The notes under the pieces are model-generated. The model did not search any database. It had not been told where the DNA came from and saw only the letters and a list, made by a program, of their open reading frames with translations. Shown one piece after another: positions 14,664 through 23,384 of a stretch of 64,000 nt of DNA (the stretch's first letter is position 1; every line of letters starts with the position of its first letter). The translations under genes and the position numbers were made by a program. Source of the DNA: a virus; IMG/VR virus record IMGVR_UViG_3300013006_000023, positions 43,652 to 107,651 of that record; one strand, written 5' to 3'.

Positions 14664-15284
14664 TTATTTTAAACCAGCAAGGTATGATCCGACTTTTGAT
14701 GTCTTTGAATCAACTTTGTTGCTTTTGCCTGTGAAAGCATTAGCACCTTTGACTCCAGCACCAACTAAAGCATGGCCTTTTTCACCATCATTGCCAACTT
14801 TATCAGTAACCTTGGCATCACCTGCACCACTTGAAGTTAGTGACTTTGTAACATCACCAACTTTGTTGTCTTTCTTCTGTAGTCCTTGACCAGCAGAAGC
14901 AGGAAGTTCCTTGAGCTCTGTAGCTTCCTTTGCAACACCTTCATTATCTTCATCTTCTTTATGCTCATCTTTCTTCATCTTTGCCTTTGCTTCGGCATCT
15001 TCTGAAGGAGCAAATTGTTCATCTTCACTTGCATCACCCTCTTCACCGCCCATTCCCTCTTCATCGCCAGCTTCCTCTTCAGTGTCAAGAACAGCTTTTA
15101 GTGCATCACACAATTTGTGTGCAATGTCACGAGGCAGTGTAAAACTTACTTCACCTTCTTCACCTGAATCATTACCTGAATCAACTGAAGGCAGGCCAAG
15201 GGCTGCAGCATCAACTGCTTCAGTGTCTTGGGCCTGATCGGACATTACATCCTCATACAATTTGTCAAAAATAGATTTGCTCAT
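14664..15284 (-). CDS. Nested short form of the acidic late protein (206 residues)
   Basis: ATG 15284, in frame with the 305-residue form, lies exactly 5 nt after an AATAAATA late box on the minus strand, and its product begins MSKSIFDKLYEDV, like the MSLFNKVF start of the 11332-11739 protein. This looks like a separate start giving a shorter protein with the same C-terminus, an arrangement known for scaffold genes. Both forms may be made, or the upstream 99 residues may be a recent in-frame fusion. Confidence 0.55.
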   Translation of the reverse strand: MSKSIFDKLYEDVMSDQAQDTEAVDAAALGLPSVDSGNDSGEEGEVSFTLPRDIAHKLCDALKAVLDTEEEAGDEEGMGGEEGDASEDEQFAPSEDAEAKAKMKKDEHKEDEDNEGVAKEATELKELPASAGQGLQKKDNKVGDVTKSLTSSGAGDAKVTDKVGNDGEKGHALVGAGVKGANAFTGKSNKVDSKTSKVGSYLAGLK

Positions 15285-15581
15285 AAAATTATTTATTGTT
15301 TTAACTTCAGTTTTTTCATAATTTTGTGAGAATTTTTCTGGTTGATAGAAATTTTCTTTTTTACTTGCTACCTTTGTATCAATTAAATTGTCTCTAAACC
15401 CGTCAGCATTCTCTGGACCAGTGTTCTTAACAAAAGCATTCTTGTCAGCTTCTGCCTCCGAGGGCTCTTTCTTATCCACCATCTTGAAAGTGCCCTTGGG
15501 TGGAAACATTGACTTCTTTTCTTCTATAATCTTATTTTCATAGAAGTTACCCATTTCTATTAGTGTTCTTGTCTGGTTCAT
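14664..15581 (-). CDS. Acidic late protein, long form (305 residues)
   Basis: The full reading frame gives a charged, low-complexity protein. Residues 1-99 are a Lys/Glu/Asn-rich N-terminal region; residues 100-306 are a second unit beginning MSKSIFDKLYEDVM, then an extremely acidic stretch (EEEAGDEEGMGGEEGDASEDE), a Lys-rich segment, and a Gly/Ser/Ala tail ending SYLAGLK. Such composition is typical of prohead core or scaffold proteins in T4-like phages, but no specific homologue is recognised. A late box (ATTAAATA) lies 6 nt before the ATG at 15581. A second start with its own late box occurs at 15284. Confidence 0.6.
   Translation of the reverse strand: MNQTRTLIEMGNFYENKIIEEKKSMFPPKGTFKMVDKKEPSEAEADKNAFVKNTGPENADGFRDNLIDTKVASKKENFYQPEKFSQNYEKTEVKTINNFMSKSIFDKLYEDVMSDQAQDTEAVDAAALGLPSVDSGNDSGEEGEVSFTLPRDIAHKLCDALKAVLDTEEEAGDEEGMGGEEGDASEDEQFAPSEDAEAKAKMKKDEHKEDEDNEGVAKEATELKELPASAGQGLQKKDNKVGDVTKSLTSSGAGDAKVTDKVGNDGEKGHALVGAGVKGANAFTGKSNKVDSKTSKVGSYLAGLK
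15290..15297 (-). promoter_or_regulatory. Internal late promoter box
   Basis: AATAAATA on the minus strand, 5 nt before the internal ATG at 15284, within a reading frame. Confidence 0.55.
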
Positions 15582-15587
15582 ATTAAG

Positions 15588-15595
15588 TATTTAAT
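15588..15595 (-). promoter_or_regulatory. Late promoter box of the acidic protein gene
   Basis: ATTAAATA on the minus strand, 6 nt before the ATG at 15581. Confidence 0.5.
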
Positions 15596-15601
15596 GTATC
15601 T

Positions 15602-17308
15602 ATGCCAAAAAAACCAGATTCCAAGTTTTATTTAGGTAATCAAAATCTACCTACGTCTGAAACAGTATTTGATTATGAAGCACACCCTGAATGGGTGGAA
15701 GACATAGCCAAATCAAGAAAGAACATACTTTTCTTTGCAGAAAACTTTTTCTTCATTACCAACCTGGACGAGGGAAAGATGAAGATCAAGCTTCACAGCT
15801 ATCAAAGGCGAATCTTGAGAAGTCTAAGGGATAATAGATTTGTTTGTCTGTTGGCATCAAGACAAGTAGGAAAAACAACTCTCATGACCATATATGCTTT
15901 GTGGATTGCCTGCTTTTTTGAAGATCAACGTATTTTAGTGGTCGCCAACAAAGAGCAAACTGCAATTAACATTTTTAAGAGGATACGGTTAGCTTATGAA
16001 AAACTACCTAACTACCTCAAACCAGGCACTGTAGAATATGGGAAAACATCCATGTCACTGGGCAATGGCAGTAGCATAGGCATTTCCACAACCAGCAGTG
16101 ATGCAGGCAGAGGTGACAGTTGCAACGTTCTTATTTTGGACGAGCTAGCGTTTATTGACAATCATCTTGTGGAACAATTCTGGAGCTCAGTCTATCCAAT
16201 TATCTCATCATCTAAGAAGTCCAAAATATTTGTTGCTTCAACACCAAATGGTACAGGCAATCTCTTTCATGAATTATATACAGGAGCAATAGAACGTAAA
16301 AATGACTGGCATGCAGAAAAAGTCGATTGGTGGGAATTTCCGGGAAGAGATGAAGCATGGAAAGAAAATACAATACGCACCTTAGGTAGCAGGGATGTAT
16401 TTGATCAAGAGTTTGGAAATGTTTTCTTACAAACTGGTGAAAGTGCTCTGGACGAAAAACTTTTTGAAGAAATGAAAAGTGAATGCACTGAACCAAAATT
16501 TGTTTTTGAAGATGGAAAATATCAATTATGGGATGAACCTAACAAAGAAAAAATTTATGTCGTTGGCGTGGACATAAGTGAAGGTGTGGGTGAAGCTGCA
16601 AGTGTCATACAAATCTTGGACATTACTAACTTAAGACAGATTGAACAGGTAGCTGTGTATCACAATCGAACTATAAGCCCTTATAACTTCACAACAAAAT
16701 TATTTGAAATCCTACAACATTGGGGCTCACCGCTTGCCATGATTGAAAGAAACAATTGTGGCGCACAAGTAGTTGATCAACTTAAAAATACGCACCTATA
16801 TGAGAATATTGTTTCATATGGTCCCAAGATTGGTGGCACTAGTTTTAATAAACCAGGTGTACTGGCTCATACTAATTCAAAGTATAAAGGTGTAATGAAC
16901 ATGAGGTATTGGATTAATGAATTAAAATCTGTAAAAATTAAAGATGTAAAAACACTAAAAGAATTAAAAGCTTTTATTCGGTATCCTAATGGTACGTGGA
17001 GTGCTAAACCTGGAATGGATAATTGGGATGATCGTGTAATGAGCTTAATATGGGCATTAATGATCTTAGAAAATGATTTGGTTGAAAAATTTTTTGATGT
17101 TAGTGAATTTGATTCAAATAAAAAACCACTAACAATTAAATCGCTTGACTACGGAATAAAATATTTTATTAATCCAACTTCAATATACAGTAATGAAAAG
17201 GATGCATCCATGGGCTCCACAACACCTATTGTGTTTTCACAAGCTGATCAAGAAGAGCTTGAAGGCTTAAAAGAATTGGAGTCACAGGGGTGGTCTAGAT
17301 TAAGTTAA
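15602..17308 (+). CDS. gp17: Terminase large subunit, gp17-like
   Basis: The packaging motor ATPase and nuclease. The 568-residue product has the ATPase domain with Walker A SRQVGKTT (86-93), Walker B ILDELAF (Asp180, Glu181) and the coupling motif ASTPNGTGN, then a RNase H-like nuclease domain with VGVDISEGVGE (first catalytic Asp), an AMIERNNCG strand (second acidic residue) and a late NWDDRVMSL Asp. Order and length match T4 gp17 (610). It lies between the gp14 region and the sheath gene, close to T4 gene order, although gp14 is inverted. Confidence 0.93.
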   Translation: MPKKPDSKFYLGNQNLPTSETVFDYEAHPEWVEDIAKSRKNILFFAENFFFITNLDEGKMKIKLHSYQRRILRSLRDNRFVCLLASRQVGKTTLMTIYALWIACFFEDQRILVVANKEQTAINIFKRIRLAYEKLPNYLKPGTVEYGKTSMSLGNGSSIGISTTSSDAGRGDSCNVLILDELAFIDNHLVEQFWSSVYPIISSSKKSKIFVASTPNGTGNLFHELYTGAIERKNDWHAEKVDWWEFPGRDEAWKENTIRTLGSRDVFDQEFGNVFLQTGESALDEKLFEEMKSECTEPKFVFEDGKYQLWDEPNKEKIYVVGVDISEGVGEAASVIQILDITNLRQIEQVAVYHNRTISPYNFTTKLFEILQHWGSPLAMIERNNCGAQVVDQLKNTHLYENIVSYGPKIGGTSFNKPGVLAHTNSKYKGVMNMRYWINELKSVKIKDVKTLKELKAFIRYPNGTWSAKPGMDNWDDRVMSLIWALMILENDLVEKFFDVSEFDSNKKPLTIKSLDYGIKYFINPTSIYSNEKDASMGSTTPIVFSQADQEELEGLKELESQGWSRLS

Positions 17309-17311
17309 TAT

Positions 17312-17914
17312 ATGGCAAACCTAGTTCCATATTCACAAAGTATTTTTAATAAAAGCAGAAAAGATAAATTTTTGCTCATATTGAACCTGCCCAAAGGATT
17401 AAAAGGCATTGATCGAAAAATTAATCGCAGTGATGCAACTATCAAAGAAGACTCTCTTCAATTTTCAGTCTATGGCAGCATTGTGCCCAACATTGAAATA
17501 CCTGCAATACCCTTAAAGTATGCAGGCCAAACCTTACACACATCTTCTCTGACCAGACCGCCCTATCCACCTCTTACTATAAACTTTACCGTTGACAACA
17601 GGTTCAACAATTATTGGGTAATTTACAAGTGGCTAAACATATTGAATGACAGTAAAACAGGCATATATGATGGTACCGATATCATGGCAAATAACAATAA
17701 ATCCATTAATCTTGAATATGCATCTAACTTGTCAATCTTCTCTTTGGATGAATATGACAAAAGAGTTATTGAGTTTGTATACACAAACGCGTTTCCAACC
17801 AGCTTAGCAGGCATTGATTACAACAATAGAGATGCAGGCGAAATAGAAACATCAGCTACATTCAATTATTCACAATTTCATGCTACTTTGGTGGAGAGTG
17901 TAGATAGTTTGTAA
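17312..17914 (+). CDS. Tube-fold tail protein (gp19-like paralogue)
   Basis: A 200-residue beta-rich protein, 3 nt after the terminase. Segments NIEIPAIPLKYAGQTLHT and YPPLTINFTVDN followed by a helix (NYWVIYKWLNIL), and a closing AFPTSLAGIDYNN...SATFNYSQF, follow the tail-tube fold order also seen in the gp19 gene at 20266. It could instead be the tail-completion protein (gp15/gp3 type), which has a related fold. It is a tail-assembly protein by fold and position; the exact role is uncertain. Confidence 0.55.
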   Translation: MANLVPYSQSIFNKSRKDKFLLILNLPKGLKGIDRKINRSDATIKEDSLQFSVYGSIVPNIEIPAIPLKYAGQTLHTSSLTRPPYPPLTINFTVDNRFNNYWVIYKWLNILNDSKTGIYDGTDIMANNNKSINLEYASNLSIFSLDEYDKRVIEFVYTNAFPTSLAGIDYNNRDAGEIETSATFNYSQFHATLVESVDSL

Positions 17915-17941
17915 AAAACTAAAAAGTTTTATCCAAAAAAC

Positions 17942-17949
17942 AATAAATA
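17942..17949 (+). promoter_or_regulatory. Late promoter box of the sheath gene
   Basis: AATAAATA, 6 nt before the ATG at 17956. Confidence 0.6.
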
Positions 17950-17955
17950 ATTTAT

Positions 17956-20253
17956 ATGGCACGCACAATTCAAAGTCCCGGTGTACAGATAACTGAGCAA
18001 GATTTTACAATAAGAAACGTTGGCGCACAACCCACAGTGGTATTTATTCCAGGGTTTGCAGCTAAAGGTCCTTCTTCAGAACCCATCAGTGTAACATCTG
18101 TTTCTGAGTTTGAGCAGATATACGGCCAACCCAGCAATGCTGCAGAGAGATATTTCTACCACACAACAAAAGCTATATTACAGTCACCGGCAAGCGTAAT
18201 TGTTTATAGATTACCATATGGTAATGGTGCAGGTTTTGATGTGAGTACAGAATATAGTGCTCTTGTTTATCCAGTGGTCTCATATGTGGATGGAGTATCT
18301 TCAACTGCAATTGATCGCAATGATTCAGTATATTTCTTTGGCAAGCCAACCCATCTCAAACTCTCTCAACCTGAGTATCTTTCCATTTTAAGAGGAGATG
18401 GGTTCACATGGTCAAACAATACCAGTGGAGCAACCGCCTTCAGCAATGTTGCATCTCTCAAAGATGCGGGTCTTATACTTCTCAATAAAGCACAAACCAC
18501 AATCAACACCCGTTATGAGGGAACATATGTGGGTATTATTGATAATACCAATCTCAATCCCGCCACCCCATATAATGACATAAATTCAGTTTTATCCATT
18601 AACAGCGATGCACAAGCAATAGGTGGTGGCGATTATGTAAATGTACCCTCAACTCGTTTGAACTTTGGTTTGAGCGCTGCTGCTGGCACTGGGGGCGGCA
18701 ATAACTTAACAATTTCAGAAATTTTAGAAAACATACCCTCATATGACATTTCATCAAGTAAATTTGATGATACAGTTTCAGTGGGTGTCTTCAAACTTGT
18801 ACAATCATCCAGCTCACCTGATGTAATTGCTCTTGATTATATTCTCAAGGATGGCTTCACAGCTTCATTTGATTATAACCGTCAAATCGCTTCACAAAAT
18901 GGTGGGCCTGCAATAAGCAATTTCCTTGAGCAAGTAGATAACAATTCTACAAACATTATCTCAATAGTTAACCCATTCATTTCTAATAAAAACAAGCCCA
19001 CATGGCTTGATTCTACCGGTTTACCAACAAAGAAAGTTCGTTTTCTCAGTCAAGGCATGTCGGAATATTTGAATGGCGAATCATCTCAGGACTACATCAA
19101 CAGAATTGGCGCGCCAATTGGACAAGTTCGCGGGTTTCTAAATCTGTTAGGTGAGACCAACAATTTGGTTGCCCTGGGTGATTATGATAACCAGGATTTA
19201 ACCACAAAGCTTATTGGCAATGTGCCAACCAAGCTTGATTATGCTTTTGATAAAATCAACAATGTTGATCTTTATCCTGTCAATCTCACAACAGAAGCTG
19301 GCTTAGGCACAGTGTACCTCAACTCCTTTAACCCTGCAACTTCAGGATACTTTGATGACACAGTCCCATATGATAGCGCAGTGCAGTCGCTAACAGCACA
19401 AACAGGACCAGCACCTTTTGCGACTTCAAGATACATGGAAGTTGCAACATCATTTTTAAACTTTACTAATGTGCGCAAGGATCATCTGTTCATTGCTGAT
19501 CCCATTACAAACATATTTGTGCAAGGTTCAAACATCAAAACCCTTGATCTTGCAACCAACTCATTCAATAACAACATCTACTGGCCATTAAAGAATCAAT
19601 TTGCTGGTATTAATACAAGTTATGCATGCACATTCGCCAATTGCGCACGTGTTTCAGATGTTACAACAAATCAAGATGTGTGGGTTCCATTCTCTGGCTT
19701 TGCTGCAGCTGCAATGGCAAATACTGACTCTAACTTCCAACCATGGTTTGCACCAGCAGGATTTAAACGCGGTGTACTAACAGGTGTTGTTGATATTGCT
19801 CTCTATCCTAAGCAGAAACAACGCGACTTACTATATCGTATTAGCTTGAACCCAGTAACCTTCTTCCCTGCAGAAGGATACGTTATATTTGGTCAAAAGA
19901 CACTTCAGAAAATACCAAGTGCATTTGATAGAATTAATGTTCGTAGGTTGTTCTTGAGTCTGGAGACTGCAACTCGCGATACAGTAAAATACTTCGTATT
20001 CGAGCCTAATACACTCTTTACAAGAACACAAATATTAAATTCAATTTCACCTATTTTTGATAACGCAAAAAATACACAAGGTGTTTACGATTATTTGATA
20101 ATCTGCGACGAACGAAACAATACAACCAATGTTATTGATGACAATACAATTGTAATTGATATCTATATTAAACCAGTACGAAGTGCAGAGTACATTCTTT
20201 GCAATTTTTACGCAACCAGAACAGGAACCAGCTTCCAAGAGATAGTTTCCTAA
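17956..20253 (+). CDS. gp18: Contractile tail sheath protein, gp18-like
   Basis: A 765-residue protein, somewhat longer than T4 gp18 (659). The N-terminus SPGVQITEQDFT, then VVFIPGFAAKGP and FEQIYGQPSNAAERYFYH, is diagnostic of the sheath family. The C-terminal domain has the conserved WVPFSGFAAAAMANTDS, a WFAPAGFKRGVL segment, a QRDLLYRISLNPV region and VRRLFLSLETATRD. It forms the contractile outer cylinder around the tube. A late box at N6 spacing precedes it, and the tube gene follows. Confidence 0.96.
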   Translation: MARTIQSPGVQITEQDFTIRNVGAQPTVVFIPGFAAKGPSSEPISVTSVSEFEQIYGQPSNAAERYFYHTTKAILQSPASVIVYRLPYGNGAGFDVSTEYSALVYPVVSYVDGVSSTAIDRNDSVYFFGKPTHLKLSQPEYLSILRGDGFTWSNNTSGATAFSNVASLKDAGLILLNKAQTTINTRYEGTYVGIIDNTNLNPATPYNDINSVLSINSDAQAIGGGDYVNVPSTRLNFGLSAAAGTGGGNNLTISEILENIPSYDISSSKFDDTVSVGVFKLVQSSSSPDVIALDYILKDGFTASFDYNRQIASQNGGPAISNFLEQVDNNSTNIISIVNPFISNKNKPTWLDSTGLPTKKVRFLSQGMSEYLNGESSQDYINRIGAPIGQVRGFLNLLGETNNLVALGDYDNQDLTTKLIGNVPTKLDYAFDKINNVDLYPVNLTTEAGLGTVYLNSFNPATSGYFDDTVPYDSAVQSLTAQTGPAPFATSRYMEVATSFLNFTNVRKDHLFIADPITNIFVQGSNIKTLDLATNSFNNNIYWPLKNQFAGINTSYACTFANCARVSDVTTNQDVWVPFSGFAAAAMANTDSNFQPWFAPAGFKRGVLTGVVDIALYPKQKQRDLLYRISLNPVTFFPAEGYVIFGQKTLQKIPSAFDRINVRRLFLSLETATRDTVKYFVFEPNTLFTRTQILNSISPIFDNAKNTQGVYDYLIICDERNNTTNVIDDNTIVIDIYIKPVRSAEYILCNFYATRTGTSFQEIVS

Positions 20254-20259
20254 TAAATA
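20252..20259 (+). promoter_or_regulatory. Late promoter box of the tube gene
   Basis: AATAAATA, 6 nt before the ATG at 20266, overlapping the sheath stop. Confidence 0.6.
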
Positions 20260-20265
20260 TTTTAT

Positions 20266-20814
20266 ATGGCAGACGTAAATCAACTCATTACTGACTTCTA
20301 CAGAATAGCAACATCACGCGAATTTGCACGTGATTTTAACTTCAGAGTGCTCTCAATTAACACAGGTGGAGCCAGTACAGTAACATTTGATGACAGTGAT
20401 TTAGTATATGTCAAGACAGCATCATTACCCGGTCGCGAGATAACAAACATTCCAATTCCTTACATGGGATTAAATTTTAATATCCCAGGAAATGCTGTGT
20501 ATCCTGAATCTAATGCATACAGTCTTACTTTCTATGCTGATTCAAAATCACAGATAAGACAAAAATTCGAACAATGGTCAACAGATATTTTTGATGATAG
20601 CAATTCAACTGGTAATTATTTTGCACCAAAACAGACAGCTATCATAGATTTACTTCAGCTTGATAATCAAATGAACAAAGTGGCACAATATCAATTGGTT
20701 GGTGTTTCAGTAAGAAGCGTTGGCCCTTTAACATATAATATTGCTACTGGTACTGGCGAAACAATCGAATTCACAGCAACTGTTTCCTACCATTACTGGA
20801 GAAAACTCAGCTAA
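20266..20814 (+). CDS. gp19: Tail tube protein, gp19-like
   Basis: A 182-residue protein, near the length of T4 gp19 (163). It carries the family segments FNFRVLSIN, a KTASLPGREITNIPIPYMGLNFNIPG strand-loop region (split here only for description), SNAYSLTFYAD, and a C-terminal strand set ending FTATVSYHYWRKLS. Hexamers of it stack into the inner tube through which DNA passes. It directly follows the sheath gene, as in T4, but has its own late box. Confidence 0.92.
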   Translation: MADVNQLITDFYRIATSREFARDFNFRVLSINTGGASTVTFDDSDLVYVKTASLPGREITNIPIPYMGLNFNIPGNAVYPESNAYSLTFYADSKSQIRQKFEQWSTDIFDDSNSTGNYFAPKQTAIIDLLQLDNQMNKVAQYQLVGVSVRSVGPLTYNIATGTGETIEFTATVSYHYWRKLS

Positions 20815-20827
20815 CTTTAATTTTTTT

Positions 20828-20835
20828 CTTAAATA
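20828..20835 (+). promoter_or_regulatory. Late promoter box
   Basis: CTTAAATA, 5 nt before the GTG at 20841. Confidence 0.55.
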
Positions 20836-20840
20836 TTTAA

Positions 20841-21749
20841 GTGAATAATCCATTCACTGATGCTTTAAATGGACTAGGTCAGAATTTCTCTGGCTTAGCA
20901 ACAGGTCAAAACCCATTATTTGCTCCACAAGTTACCAATTTATTCGGTTTTAATATACCTGGCGTACCCATTGTTAGTGTAAGAGATTATTTCTTATTTC
21001 AAATGGAATCGTGGTTCACTTCCATTCCAAATTCCTCTCAATGGTGCGTAGTAATCGATAATTATCCACAAGGTTTAAGAACTAACTTAATACAAGGATT
21101 GGAACGCACAGATGGCAGTAAAAAAGGTTTTGACATTGATACTGCAAAAACAATTCTTGCGAGCTACCCATTGCAAAAAGTAATTGGGTGCTTATTTGCC
21201 CACGCCATAACCATACCCACTGAGCAATTTGATGTGCTAACTACTTCTGTACAGAACAACAGAGGTTTTTTGCCTGGTGTTTTGGGTGGTGGCAGATCAA
21301 CTGAAGCACCAACACTAGTCATTAACTTCAGAGAAACAAACACATCATTCATAGATTTTGTTATCAGACCATGGGTCATACTGGCATCACATTATGGTTT
21401 GGCAGCACGACCAGGTGATACCGGAGTTAGAAAGGATCTTAGAAACATGAAAGTTAATATGACATTGCTTGAATACACTCGAACTTATCATAGCATTTCC
21501 ATGATCCCTAGAAAAGTGTTTCACTTCTATAATTGTGTGCCATATCAAATATCTGAACAAGACTTAGACTACGAAAATGACAAATTAACAACATATTCCA
21601 CAAGGTGGACATATTCAAATTATACAGTGGAGAACAATTTGTATCTGCCTATTGCTGACATAGTAAACAGAATTTCAAACGGCGAAATTCCAAGAATTAG
21701 CAGCTTTCAAAATGGCATTGGTAGTATTAATCCGCTAGGGTTCTTGTAA
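20841..21749 (+). CDS. Baseplate tube-initiator-like protein (gp54 candidate)
   Basis: A 302-residue protein from GTG 20841. A Gly/Phe/Leu-rich N-terminus is followed by FQMESWFTSIPNSSQWCVVI, a tube-like segment with TLVINFRETNTSFIDFVIRPW, and a beta-rich C-terminus with ISMIPRKVFHFYNCVPYQIS. This combination is similar to the gp54/gp48 family that nucleates the tube on the hub. Size is near T4 gp54 (320) and it follows the tube gene. The call rests on fold pattern and location, not a full match. Confidence 0.5.
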   Translation: MNNPFTDALNGLGQNFSGLATGQNPLFAPQVTNLFGFNIPGVPIVSVRDYFLFQMESWFTSIPNSSQWCVVIDNYPQGLRTNLIQGLERTDGSKKGFDIDTAKTILASYPLQKVIGCLFAHAITIPTEQFDVLTTSVQNNRGFLPGVLGGGRSTEAPTLVINFRETNTSFIDFVIRPWVILASHYGLAARPGDTGVRKDLRNMKVNMTLLEYTRTYHSISMIPRKVFHFYNCVPYQISEQDLDYENDKLTTYSTRWTYSNYTVENNLYLPIADIVNRISNGEIPRISSFQNGIGSINPLGFL

Positions 21750-21752
21750 ATA
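21745..21752 (+). promoter_or_regulatory. Late promoter box
   Basis: TGTAAATA, 5 nt before the GTG at 21758, overlapping the previous stop. Confidence 0.5.
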
Positions 21753-21757
21753 ATTTA

Positions 21758-22591
21758 GTGAATTTTTTATACTCTTGTTACCTACCATTTGCAAAGAAAA
21801 ATACTCTAATAAAAGAGCTTTCTTTTAATTCATATAAAAATTTAGTAAAAAATATTACCAACAACAACAACAAATCAATTGATATATTACTAGAAGATAT
21901 CTTAAAAACACATGTAGTTGATTTACCTTCATGCAATTTCCTAGAAAAAATTATAATTCTACTCACAATTAGAGCAGTGTGTGTATCTGATAAGCTAGAA
22001 CTCTCATTAGGTAGCAAAAACTTCAAACAAGATATTAATATTATAGATTTTATCAAAAAGATTGAAGATATTAATCTTGATAATTTTTATAACAAAAAGA
22101 TATCTTTAAATGATAACATAGATGTCACATTAAAAATACCCAATCAACTCTACTATGAAGATGAATATATTAGCTTCATAGAGACTGTATTGTTAAATGG
22201 TAGTGAATATCCGGTTACAGAGGAAATCTTAAACAATTTACCAGCAAATGTTTTTTTAGAAATAAATGAATTTAAAAGAGATCTTGAAGCTCAACTTTCT
22301 AAAGTTTGTTTGTTTAAGATTAAAAACCCTGCCGATTTGTCTGAAAATATAGAAATATTTCTTTCTGCCAATGTGCAGAGTATTTTTGACTTTCTTAAAT
22401 TTATTTTTAAGAGAGATTTACTTTCATTCTATGAAATTGAATTCTTTCTGTTTTCAAAGATGAACATGTCGTTAGAGGATTTAGACAGAATAACGCCTGC
22501 TGAAATCGATATTTATATAAACTTGTTTAAGAAAGACTTAGAAGATAGGAATAAGCAGACTAAATCTCCTGTGGATATACCTAACTCTTAA
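21758..22591 (+). CDS. Baseplate hub assembly protein candidate (gp51/gp26 type)
   Basis: A 277-residue helical protein. The N-terminus YLPFAKKNTLIKELSFNSYKN resembles the start of T4 baseplate hub proteins gp26/gp51, in which a short strand (v/i-P-x-x-k/x) leads into KEL-type helices. The rest is Leu/Ile/Asn/Asp-rich helix with no membrane segment. It sits just before a clearer gp26-like gene. I would rank gp51-like first, hypothetical hub protein second. Confidence 0.4.
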   Translation: MNFLYSCYLPFAKKNTLIKELSFNSYKNLVKNITNNNNKSIDILLEDILKTHVVDLPSCNFLEKIIILLTIRAVCVSDKLELSLGSKNFKQDINIIDFIKKIEDINLDNFYNKKISLNDNIDVTLKIPNQLYYEDEYISFIETVLLNGSEYPVTEEILNNLPANVFLEINEFKRDLEAQLSKVCLFKIKNPADLSENIEIFLSANVQSIFDFLKFIFKRDLLSFYEIEFFLFSKMNMSLEDLDRITPAEIDIYINLFKKDLEDRNKQTKSPVDIPNS

Positions 22592-22605
22592 ACTAATTAT
22601 TATAA

Positions 22606-23361
22606 ATGAGTAATACCTCAGAAATCATATCGCAATTAGATATTCTAAACAGAGACAATTTTATACCCATTTACGTACCGTCTCTTAAAAAAGAAATACG
22701 CTTCAAAGCATTAAATTTAAAGCAGCAAAAAAATCTTTTAAAATCGTCCATAGATGAAACACTCACAAAACTTTCTTTTATTATAAACTTTCATGGCATA
22801 TTGAGCGAAAATGTTCTTGACAGCATTGATATTAATGATCTCTATACATTTGATAGGCAAGCCATAGCAATCGCATTAAGAGCTAAATGCTTAGATGCAA
22901 CATATAAATTTGAAGACCGCGATCTCAATTTAAATACTCTTATCTCTACATTTCCACAAGCTACTTATGATTTCGCGTTTGATAAAGATATTGTTTTCAG
23001 CAATTTTTGTGTGTCGCTTCAAGCCCCGAAATTAGGTTTTGAAAAAGAAATGAGCCAATTTAGCCTTCATAAATTACGTACCACTGCCGATAAAGACTTT
23101 AAGAGTGTCATTGGTGAGCTATTTGTTTACGAATTAATAAAATTTGTAAAAACCATTAAAATTACTAAAGAAGATAAAACCTTTGAGTATAATACGCAAA
23201 ACCAGAAAATAGATGATATTGTTCAGATTGTTGAAAAACTACCCTCACAAATTAATAATCAAATTCTGGATTTTATTAAGTCTTACAGAGATATTGAAAA
23301 ATATTATGCTTTTCTGGATAATGTTGCCATAGAAGTTGACGGTGCATTCTTTACTATCTAA
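22606..23361 (+). CDS. gp26: Baseplate hub subunit, gp26-like
   Basis: A 251-residue protein with the T4 baseplate (gp26/gp51, PF12322-type) N-terminus: FIPIYVPSLKKEIRFKALNL followed by KQQKNLLKSS, then helical repeats. T4 gp26 is a hub/assembly factor present in few copies. It lies 14 nt after the preceding hub candidate and has no late box of its own, so the two are probably co-transcribed. The next gene is the tape-measure candidate. Confidence 0.65.
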   Translation: MSNTSEIISQLDILNRDNFIPIYVPSLKKEIRFKALNLKQQKNLLKSSIDETLTKLSFIINFHGILSENVLDSIDINDLYTFDRQAIAIALRAKCLDATYKFEDRDLNLNTLISTFPQATYDFAFDKDIVFSNFCVSLQAPKLGFEKEMSQFSLHKLRTTADKDFKSVIGELFVYELIKFVKTIKITKEDKTFEYNTQNQKIDDIVQIVEKLPSQINNQILDFIKSYRDIEKYYAFLDNVAIEVDGAFFTI

Positions 23362-23370
23362 GTATTTTTT

Positions 23371-23378
23371 CATAAATA
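23371..23378 (+). promoter_or_regulatory. Late promoter box
   Basis: CATAAATA, 6 nt before the ATG at 23385. Confidence 0.58.
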
Positions 23379-23384
23379 TTTAGT

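Noticed and set aside
14911-15237. Plus-strand Ser-rich frame opposite the acidic late protein
   Set aside because: It is the shadow of Glu/Asp-rich codons on the minus strand (GAA/GAG read as TTC/CTC).
17915-17934. Terminator hairpin after the tube-like gene
   Set aside because: The 6-bp AT-rich stem is weak and not followed by a T tract.
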